Assembly (NCBI GenBank): GCA_026936335.1
Contig: JAPMXV010000005.1
Location: forward strand, 1-64,000
DNA: 64,000 nt
Source: Mantamonas sphyraenae
Lineage: Eukaryota; CRuMs; Mantamonadidae
Reading direction: 5' to 3'
Shown here: positions 52,320 through 63,100 of the stretch, in pieces
Position numbering within the stretch: the first letter of the stretch is position 1
Layout: the number at the start of each line of letters is the position of its first letter
Made by a program: the position numbers and the translations under genes
Notes under the pieces: generated by a model
Told to the model about the DNA's origin: nothing
Database searches by the model: none
What the model saw: the letters and a program-made list of their open reading frames with translations, nothing else

Positions 52320-53916
52320 TTACTCTTTGCTGTTCTCCTGGTCGCGAAGGATGCGATGGAGGATCTTGCCCGAGGAAGACTTGGGAATCGCGTCGACAAA
52401 CTCGACGCCTCCGCGCAGCTTCATGTGCGGCGAGACACGCTCAGCCACCCATGCAACAATGTCCTCCTCTGTGACCTCGGCACCGGCCGCCTTGACCACA
52501 AAGGCCTTGGGCAGCTCGCCTGCCTCCTCGTCCTTCTTGCCAATCACAGCGCAGTCAGCGATGCTCGTTCGTCAGCAGGAGCTCCTCCAGCGACGCAGGC
52601 GCCACCTGGTGGCCCTTGTATTTGATGAGTTCCTTGAGGCGGTCGGTGATGTAGACGAATCCGTCGACAATCTTGGCAATGTCGCCCGTGTGCAGCCAGC
52701 CGTCCTCATCCAACGTTTCGGCCGTTGCCTCAGGCCGGTTGAGGTAGCCCTGCATGACGTTGGGACCACGCACCCACAGCTCACCTTCCTCGCCTTTGGC
52801 CACGCTCTTGCCGTCCAGCATCAGCTTGGCCTCCTGGCTGGCCAGCAGCACGCCGGCCGCCCCTGAACGGATGTCATCCTGCGGCACAATCGTGATTACA
52901 GGCGAGGCTTCGCTCATGCCATAGCCCTGCTTAAGGACACAGTCCACACGAGAGGCACACGCCTTCTCCAGCTCGCCACCCAGCGGAGCGGCGCCACTGA
53001 GAATCATCTTGACGCTGCTGAGGTCGTACTTGTCCACCAGCGGGTGCTTGGCCAGGGCCAACACAATGGGTGGGACCAAGTGCAGGCATGTGATCTTGTG
53101 CGTCTGGATGGCTTCCAGGAACTTGTCCAGCTCGAAGCGAGGCATGCTGACGATGGTGTGACCCATGCTCAGCGCGCTGTTCATGATCAGCGTCAGGCAG
53201 TAGATGTGGTAGGCAGGCAGCAACATGAGGATGGTCTCTTCGCTCGTCATCCACGTCTCACTGGCAGCAATCTGCACCAAGTTGGAAACCATGTTGCGGT
53301 GCGTCAACACCACTCCCTTGGGCTTTCCGGTCGTTCCCGAGCTGTACGGCAGGCACAGCGTGTCCTCGGGCTTCACGTCGACCGTGGGAAACTCGGCGGT
53401 CGATTGTGCCAGGCTGGCAAACGAGGTGCAGCCCTCGGCCTCGCCAATCACGACCGTCGCCTCGATACCAGTGTAGATCTCCATCGCGGCCTTGGCGCGG
53501 TCCAGGAACGGAGCAACCGTCACCAAGAACTTTGATTGGCTGTCCTCCAGCTGGAAGGCAAGCTCCTCGGGCGTTGCCAGCGAGTTGGCGCCCGTCGACA
53601 CCGCGCCGATGGCTGAGAGTGCGTGAAAAACAATCGGGTATTCGGGCAAGTTGGGTGCAAACAGACACACCACGTCGCCCTTGCCGACGCCCATGTCTGC
53701 CAGACCAGCACCCACGCGCTGGACAAGCACGCTCAGCGTCTTGTAGTCGTACGAGCGGTCGCCGTCAGTGATCGCCACCTTGTCCGCCACGTCACCGACG
53801 TTCTTGAACACAAACTCATAGACACTCTGCTCGGGGATGTCCACCGTGCCGTAGGGGCTTGCGTAAATGATCTCCTCGTCTGCAAATTTGATTTCGCTGC
53901 TCTCTTCAGTGCTCAT
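52320..53916 (-). CDS. 4-coumarate-CoA-ligase-like acyl-CoA synthetase, frame break
   Basis: From ATG 53916 the frame encodes a near-complete ANL adenylating enzyme: LPYSSGTTGKPKGVVLTHRN, LMLLPAYHIYCLT, a KQGYGMSEASPV segment, GELWVRGPNVMQGYLNRPEA, DGWLHTGDIAKIVDGFVYIT and DRLKELIKYKGHQVAPASLE. It then reads ELLLTNEHR and stops (ORF end 52555). The missing C-terminal subdomain, IADCAVIGKKDEEAGELPKA through the catalytic Lys in KSSSGKILHRILRDQ, continues in another frame down to 52320. Skipping base 52563 rejoins the two. No intron can fit. Family members activate aromatic or fatty acids to CoA esters. The end is SKE rather than a peroxisomal SKL, and substrate is unknown. The break is an indel error, a recent mutation or a +1 shift. 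Confidence 0.8.
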
Positions 53917-54203
53917 TTTGGCTCTTGATCCGTTTACGGAAAAAAGTGTGTTTGGGTGCGCTGCAAGGCGCCCCCCAGCCCTCTCTCTCTCCACCACCCT
54001 TTTTCTCGCAGAAAACAGCAAATCATTCACTGTGCGTTGCAAAGACTCGCCGCACACACCGTCGTGCGTTCCCCCTATGCTCTCACCGTCACCCGACTCA
54101 CACCATTCAAACGTGTTGCCTCGTGTGTGCCTGCCCTTGTTGGACACACCGACACGAAAATTCCGCCCGCTTTGCTTGTCGTCGCCCCTGCGCTGCATTG
54201 CAG
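53917..54203. promoter_or_regulatory. Divergent spacer, acyl-CoA ligase/P5CDH
   Basis: Region between two divergent metabolic genes. A CATTGCAG immediately before the P5CDH ATG looks like a splice acceptor, so this stretch may hold an upstream non-coding or targeting-peptide exon as well as the promoter. I could not identify that exon with confidence. Confidence 0.4.
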
Positions 54204-56191
54204 ATGTCTTCCCAGCAGTTTGGAAACCCCCATGTGCCTATGCCCTCGAACGAGCCGCTCCAGTGGTATGCTCCCAACAGTGACGAGCGTGCCGCCCTCA
54301 AGGCTGCCCTTGAGGAGATGCTTGCCGAGTGCCCCGACGTGCCGTGCGTTGTCAACGGCGAGGAGATCCGCAAGGGTGACCAGAAGAAGCAGGTTGTGTG
54401 CACCGACCACCAGCACACCCTCTGCACCTTCTACCAGGCCGACGAGGAAACCATCCAGCAGGTACGCTGCCTTGCAAAGCCGACAACACCGGACCAGATT
54501 CCGGCTTGTCCGCCCCTCTCTCGCTTTTCCCTCCGACCATCGCCCACTGCCTGCACACCGCACCCACCCTCCCCCAGGCTCCGCACGCCCTCTTTCCACA
54601 CCCATCCCACACGCCACACACCCCTTGCCATCCCTGTGTCCCTGCCAAGCGCCCTTTGCTGACACCGCCTGCCCAACCTCCAAATCCCGCTCTTTTCTGC
54701 AGGCCATCGAGGGTGCTCTCGCCGCCAAGGAAGAGTGGGAAGCCATGAGCTCCACCGACCGCTTCGCCATCTTCAAGAACGCTGGCGACCTCCTTGCCTC
54801 GCCCCAGTGGCGCTACAAGGTCATGGCCGCAACCATGCTTGGTCAGGGCAAGAACGTCCATCAGGCAGAGATCGATGCCGCCGCAGAGACCATCGACTTT
54901 TTGCGCTTCAACCCGTTCTATGCCAACGGTAAGGCAGCTTGTGTACATGTCATAGGACGCCAGGACGCCATCCCTTGTGCTCACACACACTCTCTCTCCC
55001 CCACACCCCACTTTCCCTCTCCACACAGAGATCTACAACGAGCAGCCCCCCAAGCAGGCCGGCAACACCTGGAACCGCATGGAGTACCGCCCGCTTGAAG
55101 GCTTCGTCGTGGCCATCTCTCCGTTCAACTTCACGGCCATCGGCGCAAACCTGCCCACCGCCCCGGCCATGATGGGCAACGTCGTCATGTGGAAGCCTGC
55201 ATCCACGGCCATCCTGTCCAACTACCTCATCTACCAGATCCTGGTCGAGGCTGGCATGCCAGCGGGCGTCATCCAGTTCCTCCCGTCCCGCGGCTCTCAG
55301 TTCGGCAACATTGTGTTTGAGCACCGCGACTTTGCCGGTCTCCACTTCACCGGCTCCTCCGAGACCTTCAACACCATCTACCAGCAGACTGCCCTCAACC
55401 TCTCCAAGTACCGCACCTACCCGCGCATCGTGGGCGAGACCGGCGGCAAGAACATGCACTTCATCCATGAGAGTGCAAACATCGACTCGGCCGTCAACCA
55501 GACCCTCCGCGGTGCCTTTGAGTACCAGGGTCAGAAGTGCTCTGCCACCTCTCGCCTCTATCTGCCCGACACCATTGCCGACGAGTTCCTCGACAAGCTC
55601 GTCGCTGGCGTCCAGAAGTTCAAGGTCGGCCCCGTCACCGACTTTGACAGCTTCGTTTGCGCCGTCATCGACAAGCCCGCCTTTGACAGCATTGCCTCCT
55701 ACATCGACTGGGCCAAGGACGATGAGAGCTCCGAAATCCTTGTCGGCGGCACCTACGACGACTCTGAGGGATACTTTATCCAGCCCACCATCATCCTGAC
55801 CTCCAACCCCAAGTCCAAGACCATGGAGGAGGAGATCTTTGGCCCCGTCCTCACCGTCTACAAGTACGCCGCCGCAGAGTACGAGGAGGCCCTCAAGCTC
55901 GCCGACGAGACCTCCCCGTACGCCCTCACATGTGCCCTCTTTGCCAAGGACCGCAAGGCTGTCTCCATCGGCGCAAACGCTCTCCGCAACACCGCCGGCA
56001 ACTTTTACATCAACGACAAGAGCACTGGCGCCGTCGTTGGCCAGCAGCCCTTTGGTGGTGCACGTGCAAGCGGCACCAACGACAAGGCCGGCCACTACAT
56101 CAACCTTCTGCGCTGGACCTCGGTCCGCTCCATCAAGGAGACCAGCATCCCGCTGCAGGACTGGTCCTACCCGCACATGAGCGAGGCCTGA
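54204..56191 (+). CDS. ALDH4A1: Delta-1-pyrroline-5-carboxylate dehydrogenase (ALDH4A1)
   Basis: Exons 54204-54461, 54703-54928 and 55029-56191 (introns 241 and 100 nt) give 548 aa. The enzyme oxidises P5C/glutamate semialdehyde to glutamate with NAD+, the second step of proline breakdown. Family motifs run in order: NRMEYRPLEGFVVAISPFNF, NVVMWKPASTAILSNYL, FTGSSETFNTI, the general-base region IVGETGGKN (Glu298) and GQKCSATSRLYLP (catalytic Cys332, 34 residues later as in ALDH4A1). EEEIFGPVLTVY, NFYINDKSTGAVVGQQPFGG and the C-terminal RWTSVRSIKET follow. The enzyme is normally mitochondrial, but the N-terminus from this ATG has no clear targeting peptide. Confidence 0.95.
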
Positions 56192-56317
56192 AGTCCTCGT
56201 TGGCTCCACAACACAGCTTCCACCATTCCAAAATGAAAGTGACATGTGTCTGTGTGTTGCACCTGCCACACCCGTTGGCCCTTGCGCTTGCTACCCACCA
56301 CAATCTTGCTCACCGTC

Positions 56318-57079
56318 ATGTTTGTTCGCTCCGTTCGAACAACTGCCGCAGTCCAGCGCGTCGCCAAAGCTGGCACAGCTGTCTGCGTGACTCGCCTCCA
56401 CACAGCAAACCATGCCTCTGACGAGTTTGACGACGAAGCTGCCGACCAGGTGGCCCAGTTCCGCAGCACGGGCGTCCTGGAGAAATCTCTCGAAGCAATT
56501 GAGCGTGACGCCAAGGCCAAGTATCGCTTCAACAGCGCCTCGCAGCAGCAGCGCAAACGCGACATTATCGACCGCATTGTGCGTGTCGACCACGCCGGCG
56601 AGTACGGCGCACAGATGATCTACGCAGGCCAGCATGCCGTCCTCAAAGATTCTCCGTCGGGCCCCGTCATCCAACGCATGATGGACGAGGAGCAGGAGCA
56701 CCTGGACACCTTTGCAACATACATGCACACCCTTCGCGCACGCCCCACCCTTCTCAAGCCCATCTGGACCGTCGCCGGATACGGCTTGGGCGTCGTCACC
56801 GCTCTCTTGGGCGAAAAGGCAGCCATGGCCTGCACCGTCGGTGTCGAAACAGTCATAGCCGACCACTACAACAGCCAGTTGCGCACCCTGTTTGACCACG
56901 ATATGCACACCGAGTACCCAGAGCTTCGCGAAAAGATCAGGAAATTCCGCGACGACGAAGACGGACACCGCGATACTGCCCTCCAGCACGATGCCGCGCA
57001 GGCCCCATTCTACCAAACTCTCACAAACGTCGTCAGCGCAGGCACACGCGCTGCTGTCTGGCTGGCCGAGCGCATTTGA
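56318..57079 (+). CDS. COQ7: COQ7, 5-demethoxyubiquinone hydroxylase
   Basis: A single-exon 253-aa protein. It catalyses the penultimate hydroxylation in ubiquinone synthesis in the mitochondrial matrix. The N-terminus MFVRSVRTTAAVQRVAKA is Arg-rich and amphipathic, typical of mitochondrial import. The di-iron ligands are visible as DHAGEYGAQMIYAGQ, the ExxH of MDEEQEHLDTF, the Glu of VETVIADHYN, and the second ExxH in KFRDDEDGHRDTAL. Hydrophobic membrane-contact helices contain VAGYGLGVVTALLG. An upstream in-frame ATG (56246) would mask the targeting peptide, so I prefer 56318. It follows P5CDH in the same direction by 126 bp. Both feed or serve the respiratory quinone pool, but co-transcription is not implied. 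Confidence 0.95.
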   Translation: MFVRSVRTTAAVQRVAKAGTAVCVTRLHTANHASDEFDDEAADQVAQFRSTGVLEKSLEAIERDAKAKYRFNSASQQQRKRDIIDRIVRVDHAGEYGAQMIYAGQHAVLKDSPSGPVIQRMMDEEQEHLDTFATYMHTLRARPTLLKPIWTVAGYGLGVVTALLGEKAAMACTVGVETVIADHYNSQLRTLFDHDMHTEYPELREKIRKFRDDEDGHRDTALQHDAAQAPFYQTLTNVVSAGTRAAVWLAERI

Positions 57080-57169
57080 ACTGCTGCTGCGAGGATCTCT
57101 GCGGGTGGGGGGGAAATGAAAACTTTCATTGTGCTGCTTTGCTGCACCCTTTGCTCTTTCCTGCCACCA

Positions 57170-60100
57170 TCACCACCCGTCCACAGCCCGACGCCGTGTG
57201 CTTCCACTGTTGCGCATGCTGCTGGTGTGAGACGACGCAGGCGCGTGTGGGCGCACGGGGCTGCGAGGCGACTCTTCCGTCGGGGCCTCCTCCAACAGAT
57301 CGACCTGCCTTCGTCGCCCGCCACCGCGATGTGTGTGCGGACGCCGGTATTCCACCTCTTCTTCTCCATGCGTCCTGCTCTGTGGCCGACCACGAGCACT
57401 CTGCGATCCCGACGTCTCACCCCATGCTTCCGAGTCGTCCAGCCGGCCAAACGCCTGCATCACACCGCCCTCGTTCACCACCTGTGACGACGAGCGAAGA
57501 CTGCTTCCCCCGTCCGCACCCGCTCTGCGCTTCTTCTTTCCGTAGATCTGGTCGATCTGCGTCTTTGTGTCGTACGTAAACGCGTTGCCTCGCTGCAGGT
57601 CCTCGATCAGCCTGTCCTTCCGTGCATTCTCTTTCATCAGACGGTGCAGTTGTGTCGCCACAGCCAGCTTCTCGCTTTGCAGCACGTGAATCGATCGCTT
57701 CAGCTCCACAATCGTTTCGTGCAGCGCACTCACATCCACAAACTCGCTGTCCTGCATGCTGTTCAGCCGTACCTTCAGATCCTGGCTCTCCGCCATGCTA
57801 CTACGACGACTGCCCATCATGCTGCTTCCTCCTCGTCCGCTTTGGCTGTGCACCATCATCCTTCCGCCGCCTCGCCCTCGCAGATTCTCTTCCGTCAGAC
57901 TTTCGTCCAGCCCGCTCCCTCCGAAATCGCTCGCCCCGGCGTACTCCACGCTCAAACGCAACACCTCCAGCGTGCCCGTGTTGTTTCGCTGCCTCATGCG
58001 TCGCGTGGCCGGTCGTCGCAGGATAAACAGCCGTCCTTGCTTGCTTTCCAGCTCCTTCAGCGTCGTTGTGAAGCGCCCGATCAGCTTGTGCCCTCCGTAC
58101 TGGTCCAGGTTCTTGCATTCAATCAGGATCGGCCGCTGATCGTCTCCTTGGCACAGTTCCTCCAGTCCAATGGTAAATTCGGGCCACTGCGGCGACTCCG
58201 ACGACAGCTGCACGCCGCTCCTGTACACCTGCACAAAATTCCCGTCCGATCGCTTCCGATACACGGAAAAGTACGGATCCAGCGTCGTGGTCTCGTCGTC
58301 CGGCGCCACTAGGTTTTCCCCAACCATTTGCCATCGCACAACCTTCATCCCACTGTCTGCCACACGCCGCCCAACGCCCAGCGACTTTTGCCCACGCCGC
58401 TTCCCATACTGGTTTCCATGCGACACGCGGCCCTTGCCACCGCGGCCTCGACTTCCCCCACCTCCACTGCCTCGCCCAGACGACGACGACGACGACGACC
58501 CAGACACCTTTTTCACCTTGCCAGCTGCCGCATCCGCTTCCAGCTGCAACCGTTGCTTCTCCTCGTCGTCTGAAAAGGTCTCGTCCGTCACAATGTCCAG
58601 CGAATACACCTCCAGCACTCCTGCGATCTTTTCGGCACCTTCGCCCGAGTCATACACCAGTTCCTGCATCCGTTGTTCAAACAGGCCAGCCAACGAGGTC
58701 AGGGTGCGCCCAATCAGCTTGTCCTTGCTCATCATCCCGCCTTGAGACCACACTTGGATCAGCAACGGCTGGTCTTGGTCGCGCACAACACCGTAGTCCT
58801 CACGGAACTGCCTGCACAGCAGAGACGTCGACACGCGGAACGGTTGGAAGTTTGGCTCCAGGCTGTTGTCCACCACTTCGGTGCGGTGCAGCTCAATCCC
58901 TGGTCCCGCCGTGTCGCTGCTCACCTGGAAGCCGCTGATTGTCAGGAACGGGTCGTCCTTGCCAACCATGCTCATTTTGCGCAGCTCCTTGCAGCGCAGG
59001 CCCAAACGCACCACGTCATGCTCCAGCACGCCGCTAGGTCGCACAAAGTCCAAGCTGATCCCAGGCTGCAGCGAACAGTGCATAAACTTCAGCACGCCCG
59101 AGTTCCGGTAACCCTTGCTGTGTTCCAGCTCCGGATGGATCAGCTCCACCGTGTCCACCGTCGTCAGCAGTTCGCCGAGCGACACCACCGCCTGGCCAAT
59201 CAAGTCGCTCGCGTGTTCACTGTCCCAATCGAAGCACTGGAACAGCACCAGCTCCGATGTGTTGCCGCCGCAGAGAGTGCTCACGGGCACCGAAAACGGT
59301 TTCCACTCGGGATTCGCACTGTCCTGCACAACCTCCGTCTCGTGCACCTCCACGTACTCCTTGCGCTTCTTCACAAACCGCCTCACCACCACGTATGGAT
59401 CCGACTTGCTCAGCAAGTCCTTTGCCGGCAAATCAAACGCACACAGGTGCATCTGAGCCACATCTCCCGGCCGCGGCTCCGTCCGCTGCACTCGGCTGTC
59501 CGTTTCCACACACTCCAGCACTTCCAGGTATGCCGACGCGGTGTAGCCCCGTTCCCGACTGCGTTCGGGGTCCTTCAGAGCCAGCTGCCGGTTCTTCTTG
59601 CACGCGTCCATCAGCTGGCCCACGGTCAGTGTGACCTGGCCCACAAGCCTGTCCTTCTGCCACGAAGAGTGTGAAAAACACTGCACTCGCACCTGTTCGT
59701 CGTGTTGGCCCCGGCACAGCTCCTGTTCGCTCACCGAAAACTCGTTCCAAACCGGCTCGTTGCTTTCCACCACCTCGCTCTGGTACACACGCTCCCACGC
59801 CCCACTCGTGTCTCGCCGCATCACCTTGACGTACAGCTCTGCCACCTTCCACACGTACTCCTTGTCCAGCCGGTTCACTCCCAGATGCATCTTGATCTGT
59901 TCCCCCTTTGTCATCCGTGTGCCCACAACCTCGCCCGCACCTCCTCCGGCCCCACCGGCCCCTTTCTTCACCTGACACTTCACCACCTGCAGTCGCCCGC
60001 TGTCCGTGTACCCTCGCTCGTCCTCCCGCGCAGGGTCCACCACCTTGTGCTCTTCCCCTGCAAGCAGCCGCGCAAGCGACGTGCGCACCTCCCCAATCAG

Positions 60101-63100
60101 CCTGTCCTTCATCACATTCTTGTCCTTCAACTGGATCACCACCGTCTTGTAGTTCACTCCTCGCGGCGCAAGCTGCAATGCCCCCACGCTGAACGGCTTC
60201 CAATTCGGCCGGGTGCTGTTTGACACAGCCTCCGTCCGCTTCACCTCCACCAGCTTTCCGTCCGAGCTCAAATGGCTCACAATGGCATACGCGTCCGGCG
60301 GTGCCTTGCTTCCCTTCCAATCCGTGTCTGCCTCATCCAGATCCACCGCACGCAGGTGCAGGTCTACCACGTCGCCCTCCACCAGCTGCAGGTCGCTGTA
60401 GTTCTGTTGCTCTGCCTCGGCTTCCAGCAGCGTACACTCGTCAATTCGCACCATTCCTTCATGCTTGCGATCGCGAAACTGCAGCACAGGACACGTCAGC
60501 AGCTGCTCCATCGTCGTTTCCACCTCACCAATCAAATCGTCCTCGTCGTTCGCGTCAAAGTCCCACACCTGGATCAACACAGGCTTTCGAGGGTCTCCTT
60601 CGCACAATTCGGCCACAGACACCTCCAGCGGCTCCCACGACGGCGACGCCTCGTTCGGAACAGCCTCCGTCGACACAAGCTCAAAATACTTGTCCCCCAC
60701 AGCTGTGCTGAACACAAGGTATGCGTCCGACTCCTCGCCTCCCTGCTCACCCTTGTCCATCGCCTCCAGGTTGATTGCACTTGCTTTGATGCGCAGACGC
60801 TGTCCCATCTTGCCAAACGCTGCCCCCGACGATGATGACGACGACGACGACGACGACGATTCGCCCTCGGCGCCGCTCCCATCCACCAGTTCGCACTCCA
60901 TGATTTCCAGTGTGCCAGTCTTCTTGCTGCCGTCCTTGGGGTCGCTCATTTCCAGCGTGCCAAACTGCGAACGCAAAAGTCGCTTCAACGTCACGCGCAC
61001 CACGCCCACCGTGTTCTTGGCCATCGACTTGCCCAGATCCTTGTCGCAGCAGCGGATTTCCACCAATGCATTGATGTCATAGTTGCACAGCTCCTGGCAC
61101 GAGATTTCGATCGGCTTCCACTCGGGATTCAGATTGTTCTTGATCGCCTCGGTGCGAAACACCTCTTTGCCACTGGCATCCAGCAGCACCAAGAACGGGT
61201 CGGCCGTTCCCAGCATGTGCTTGTTTTCCACTCCAAACACCTTTAGCTGGAGGCGCACCGTGTCCCCGGGTCGCGGACGCAGGCGCTTCCGCTTTGCCCG
61301 CTGCTCCTTTTTCTTGCGCATGCGATACTGCATCAAGTCGATGGACGAGCCCTCGCGATTGGTCGTGTCCGCCACTTCATCCGCGTTGTTCAGCACAACA
61401 CAGTTGATGACACGCAGCAGACCCGTAACCGGTGTTTTCGACGACTTTGCATCCAGCAGGTCGTACGTCTGGTCAGGCACCAGCAGCGTGGCCAGGTCGG
61501 TGCTCACCTGACCCAAGTACGAGTCGCCAAAGATGGAGTGGCCAAACACGTGGATTTCCAGCACCTGCTTGATGTCCATGTTGCACAACTCCGCCACAGG
61601 AACAACCACCGGCCGCCACATCGGCTCCTTCGTTCCTTTGATCACTCCCGACGTCAGCACGGTCTTGAGACTGTTGTCTCCCACGGCTCCCCCGCGTGTC
61701 ATCACTTTGAACAAGGTGTTGTCCTTGGAGAGGCCCGACGCGCCCAGCTGCAACTGCACCACATTCGACTCCTCCAGGTTTACGTCCTTGCGCGACACCT
61801 GACTGTGCTCCAGTGCCTTGAGACGCTTTTCGTCCACCTCCGCAGTCACGGTGGTTTTTGTGGGAGAGCACGTGAGTACGTGCAACGTCCCGCAAGTCTT
61901 GTCCTTCTTGCTCTTCGGCTCGTACAGAGGATACACAGGTCGCGCACCCAACAGATCCTCCACACTCACTTCGCACTGGCCAATCACCTTGTCGTTCTTG
62001 CAATTGACGACACGAAGCGTCAGAGCCTGCTCCAGGTCGCCTCCGCACAACTCTGGTACGTTCAGTCGCAGCGGCGCACACACGGGGTCTGCCGTATCCG
62101 TCACAACCTCTGTGCTGCTCATGCGCTCCAGTTGGCCCATGAGCATGGCCCACACCTCGACACACGAGTTCACGGATGAGGGGAGATCTCGCACCGCAAA
62201 CTCGACCTCGATTTCGCCGAAGCGCACGCGGTCACGCACACGCAGCAGATCCTCCAGTTCCCTGCGTTCCGTTTCTTTCAGATGGTGGTGTTTCCCCTTG
62301 TCGTGGAGCTCGCGCCTGATGTACTCCTCCTGAACAAGCACAGGCGTGTGGACAAACGCACGCACAACGCCCAGAGTGCCCGAGTTGACATATTTGCCCT
62401 TCTTGTCCTTGGCCTTCAGATCCGCGTTGATCAGCGGGAAGCGTGCATTAGTGGACAGCAGCTGTGACAGCGTCACTTCGCAGCGACCAATCTCGTCGTC
62501 GGCCGTGTTGCGGTCCCAGTCAAAGCAGCGCACCAACAACGCCTTTTCCATGTCGCCTCCACACGCTTTGTGCAGGTCCAGCGCAAACGTAGCAAACACA
62601 GGGTTCAGGTTGGCCTTGACGACCTCCGTGCGGTGCAACTCCGTCCCGTCTGCGTCGCTGATGATCAGGTACGGATCAGAAGACATCAGATCACGCTTGT
62701 CCAAGGCCTCGCCGCGTAGTTGGATCACAAGCGAGCCAAGAACGTGGCCATCGGAGTCCACCAGAGCAGTCTGACCACTCATGGCCACATGGGACGCCTC
62801 GTGCGACAGTCCTCGATATTGCTGTGCAAGCAACTCGCCGGCAGAAAGTTCGCGACCTGACGAAGACATCGCACGTGCTGCGTGGGAGGAACGGTGAGGA
62901 CGGCCTGGCGATCCGCGTCGGCTGCCGCTGCTACGCACTGAACTGGACGAGCCGCGTCGAGCGTCGCCGTGCTCCAACGCATGCGCACGGCCATGGTCGA
63001 CACTGTGACTGCGCTGCACGCGTGCATTGATACACTGGACCAACCCAGAGTTGGTGTACTTGGCCTCGCTTGCGCGCTCGGGGCGAATCAGTTCCATCTG

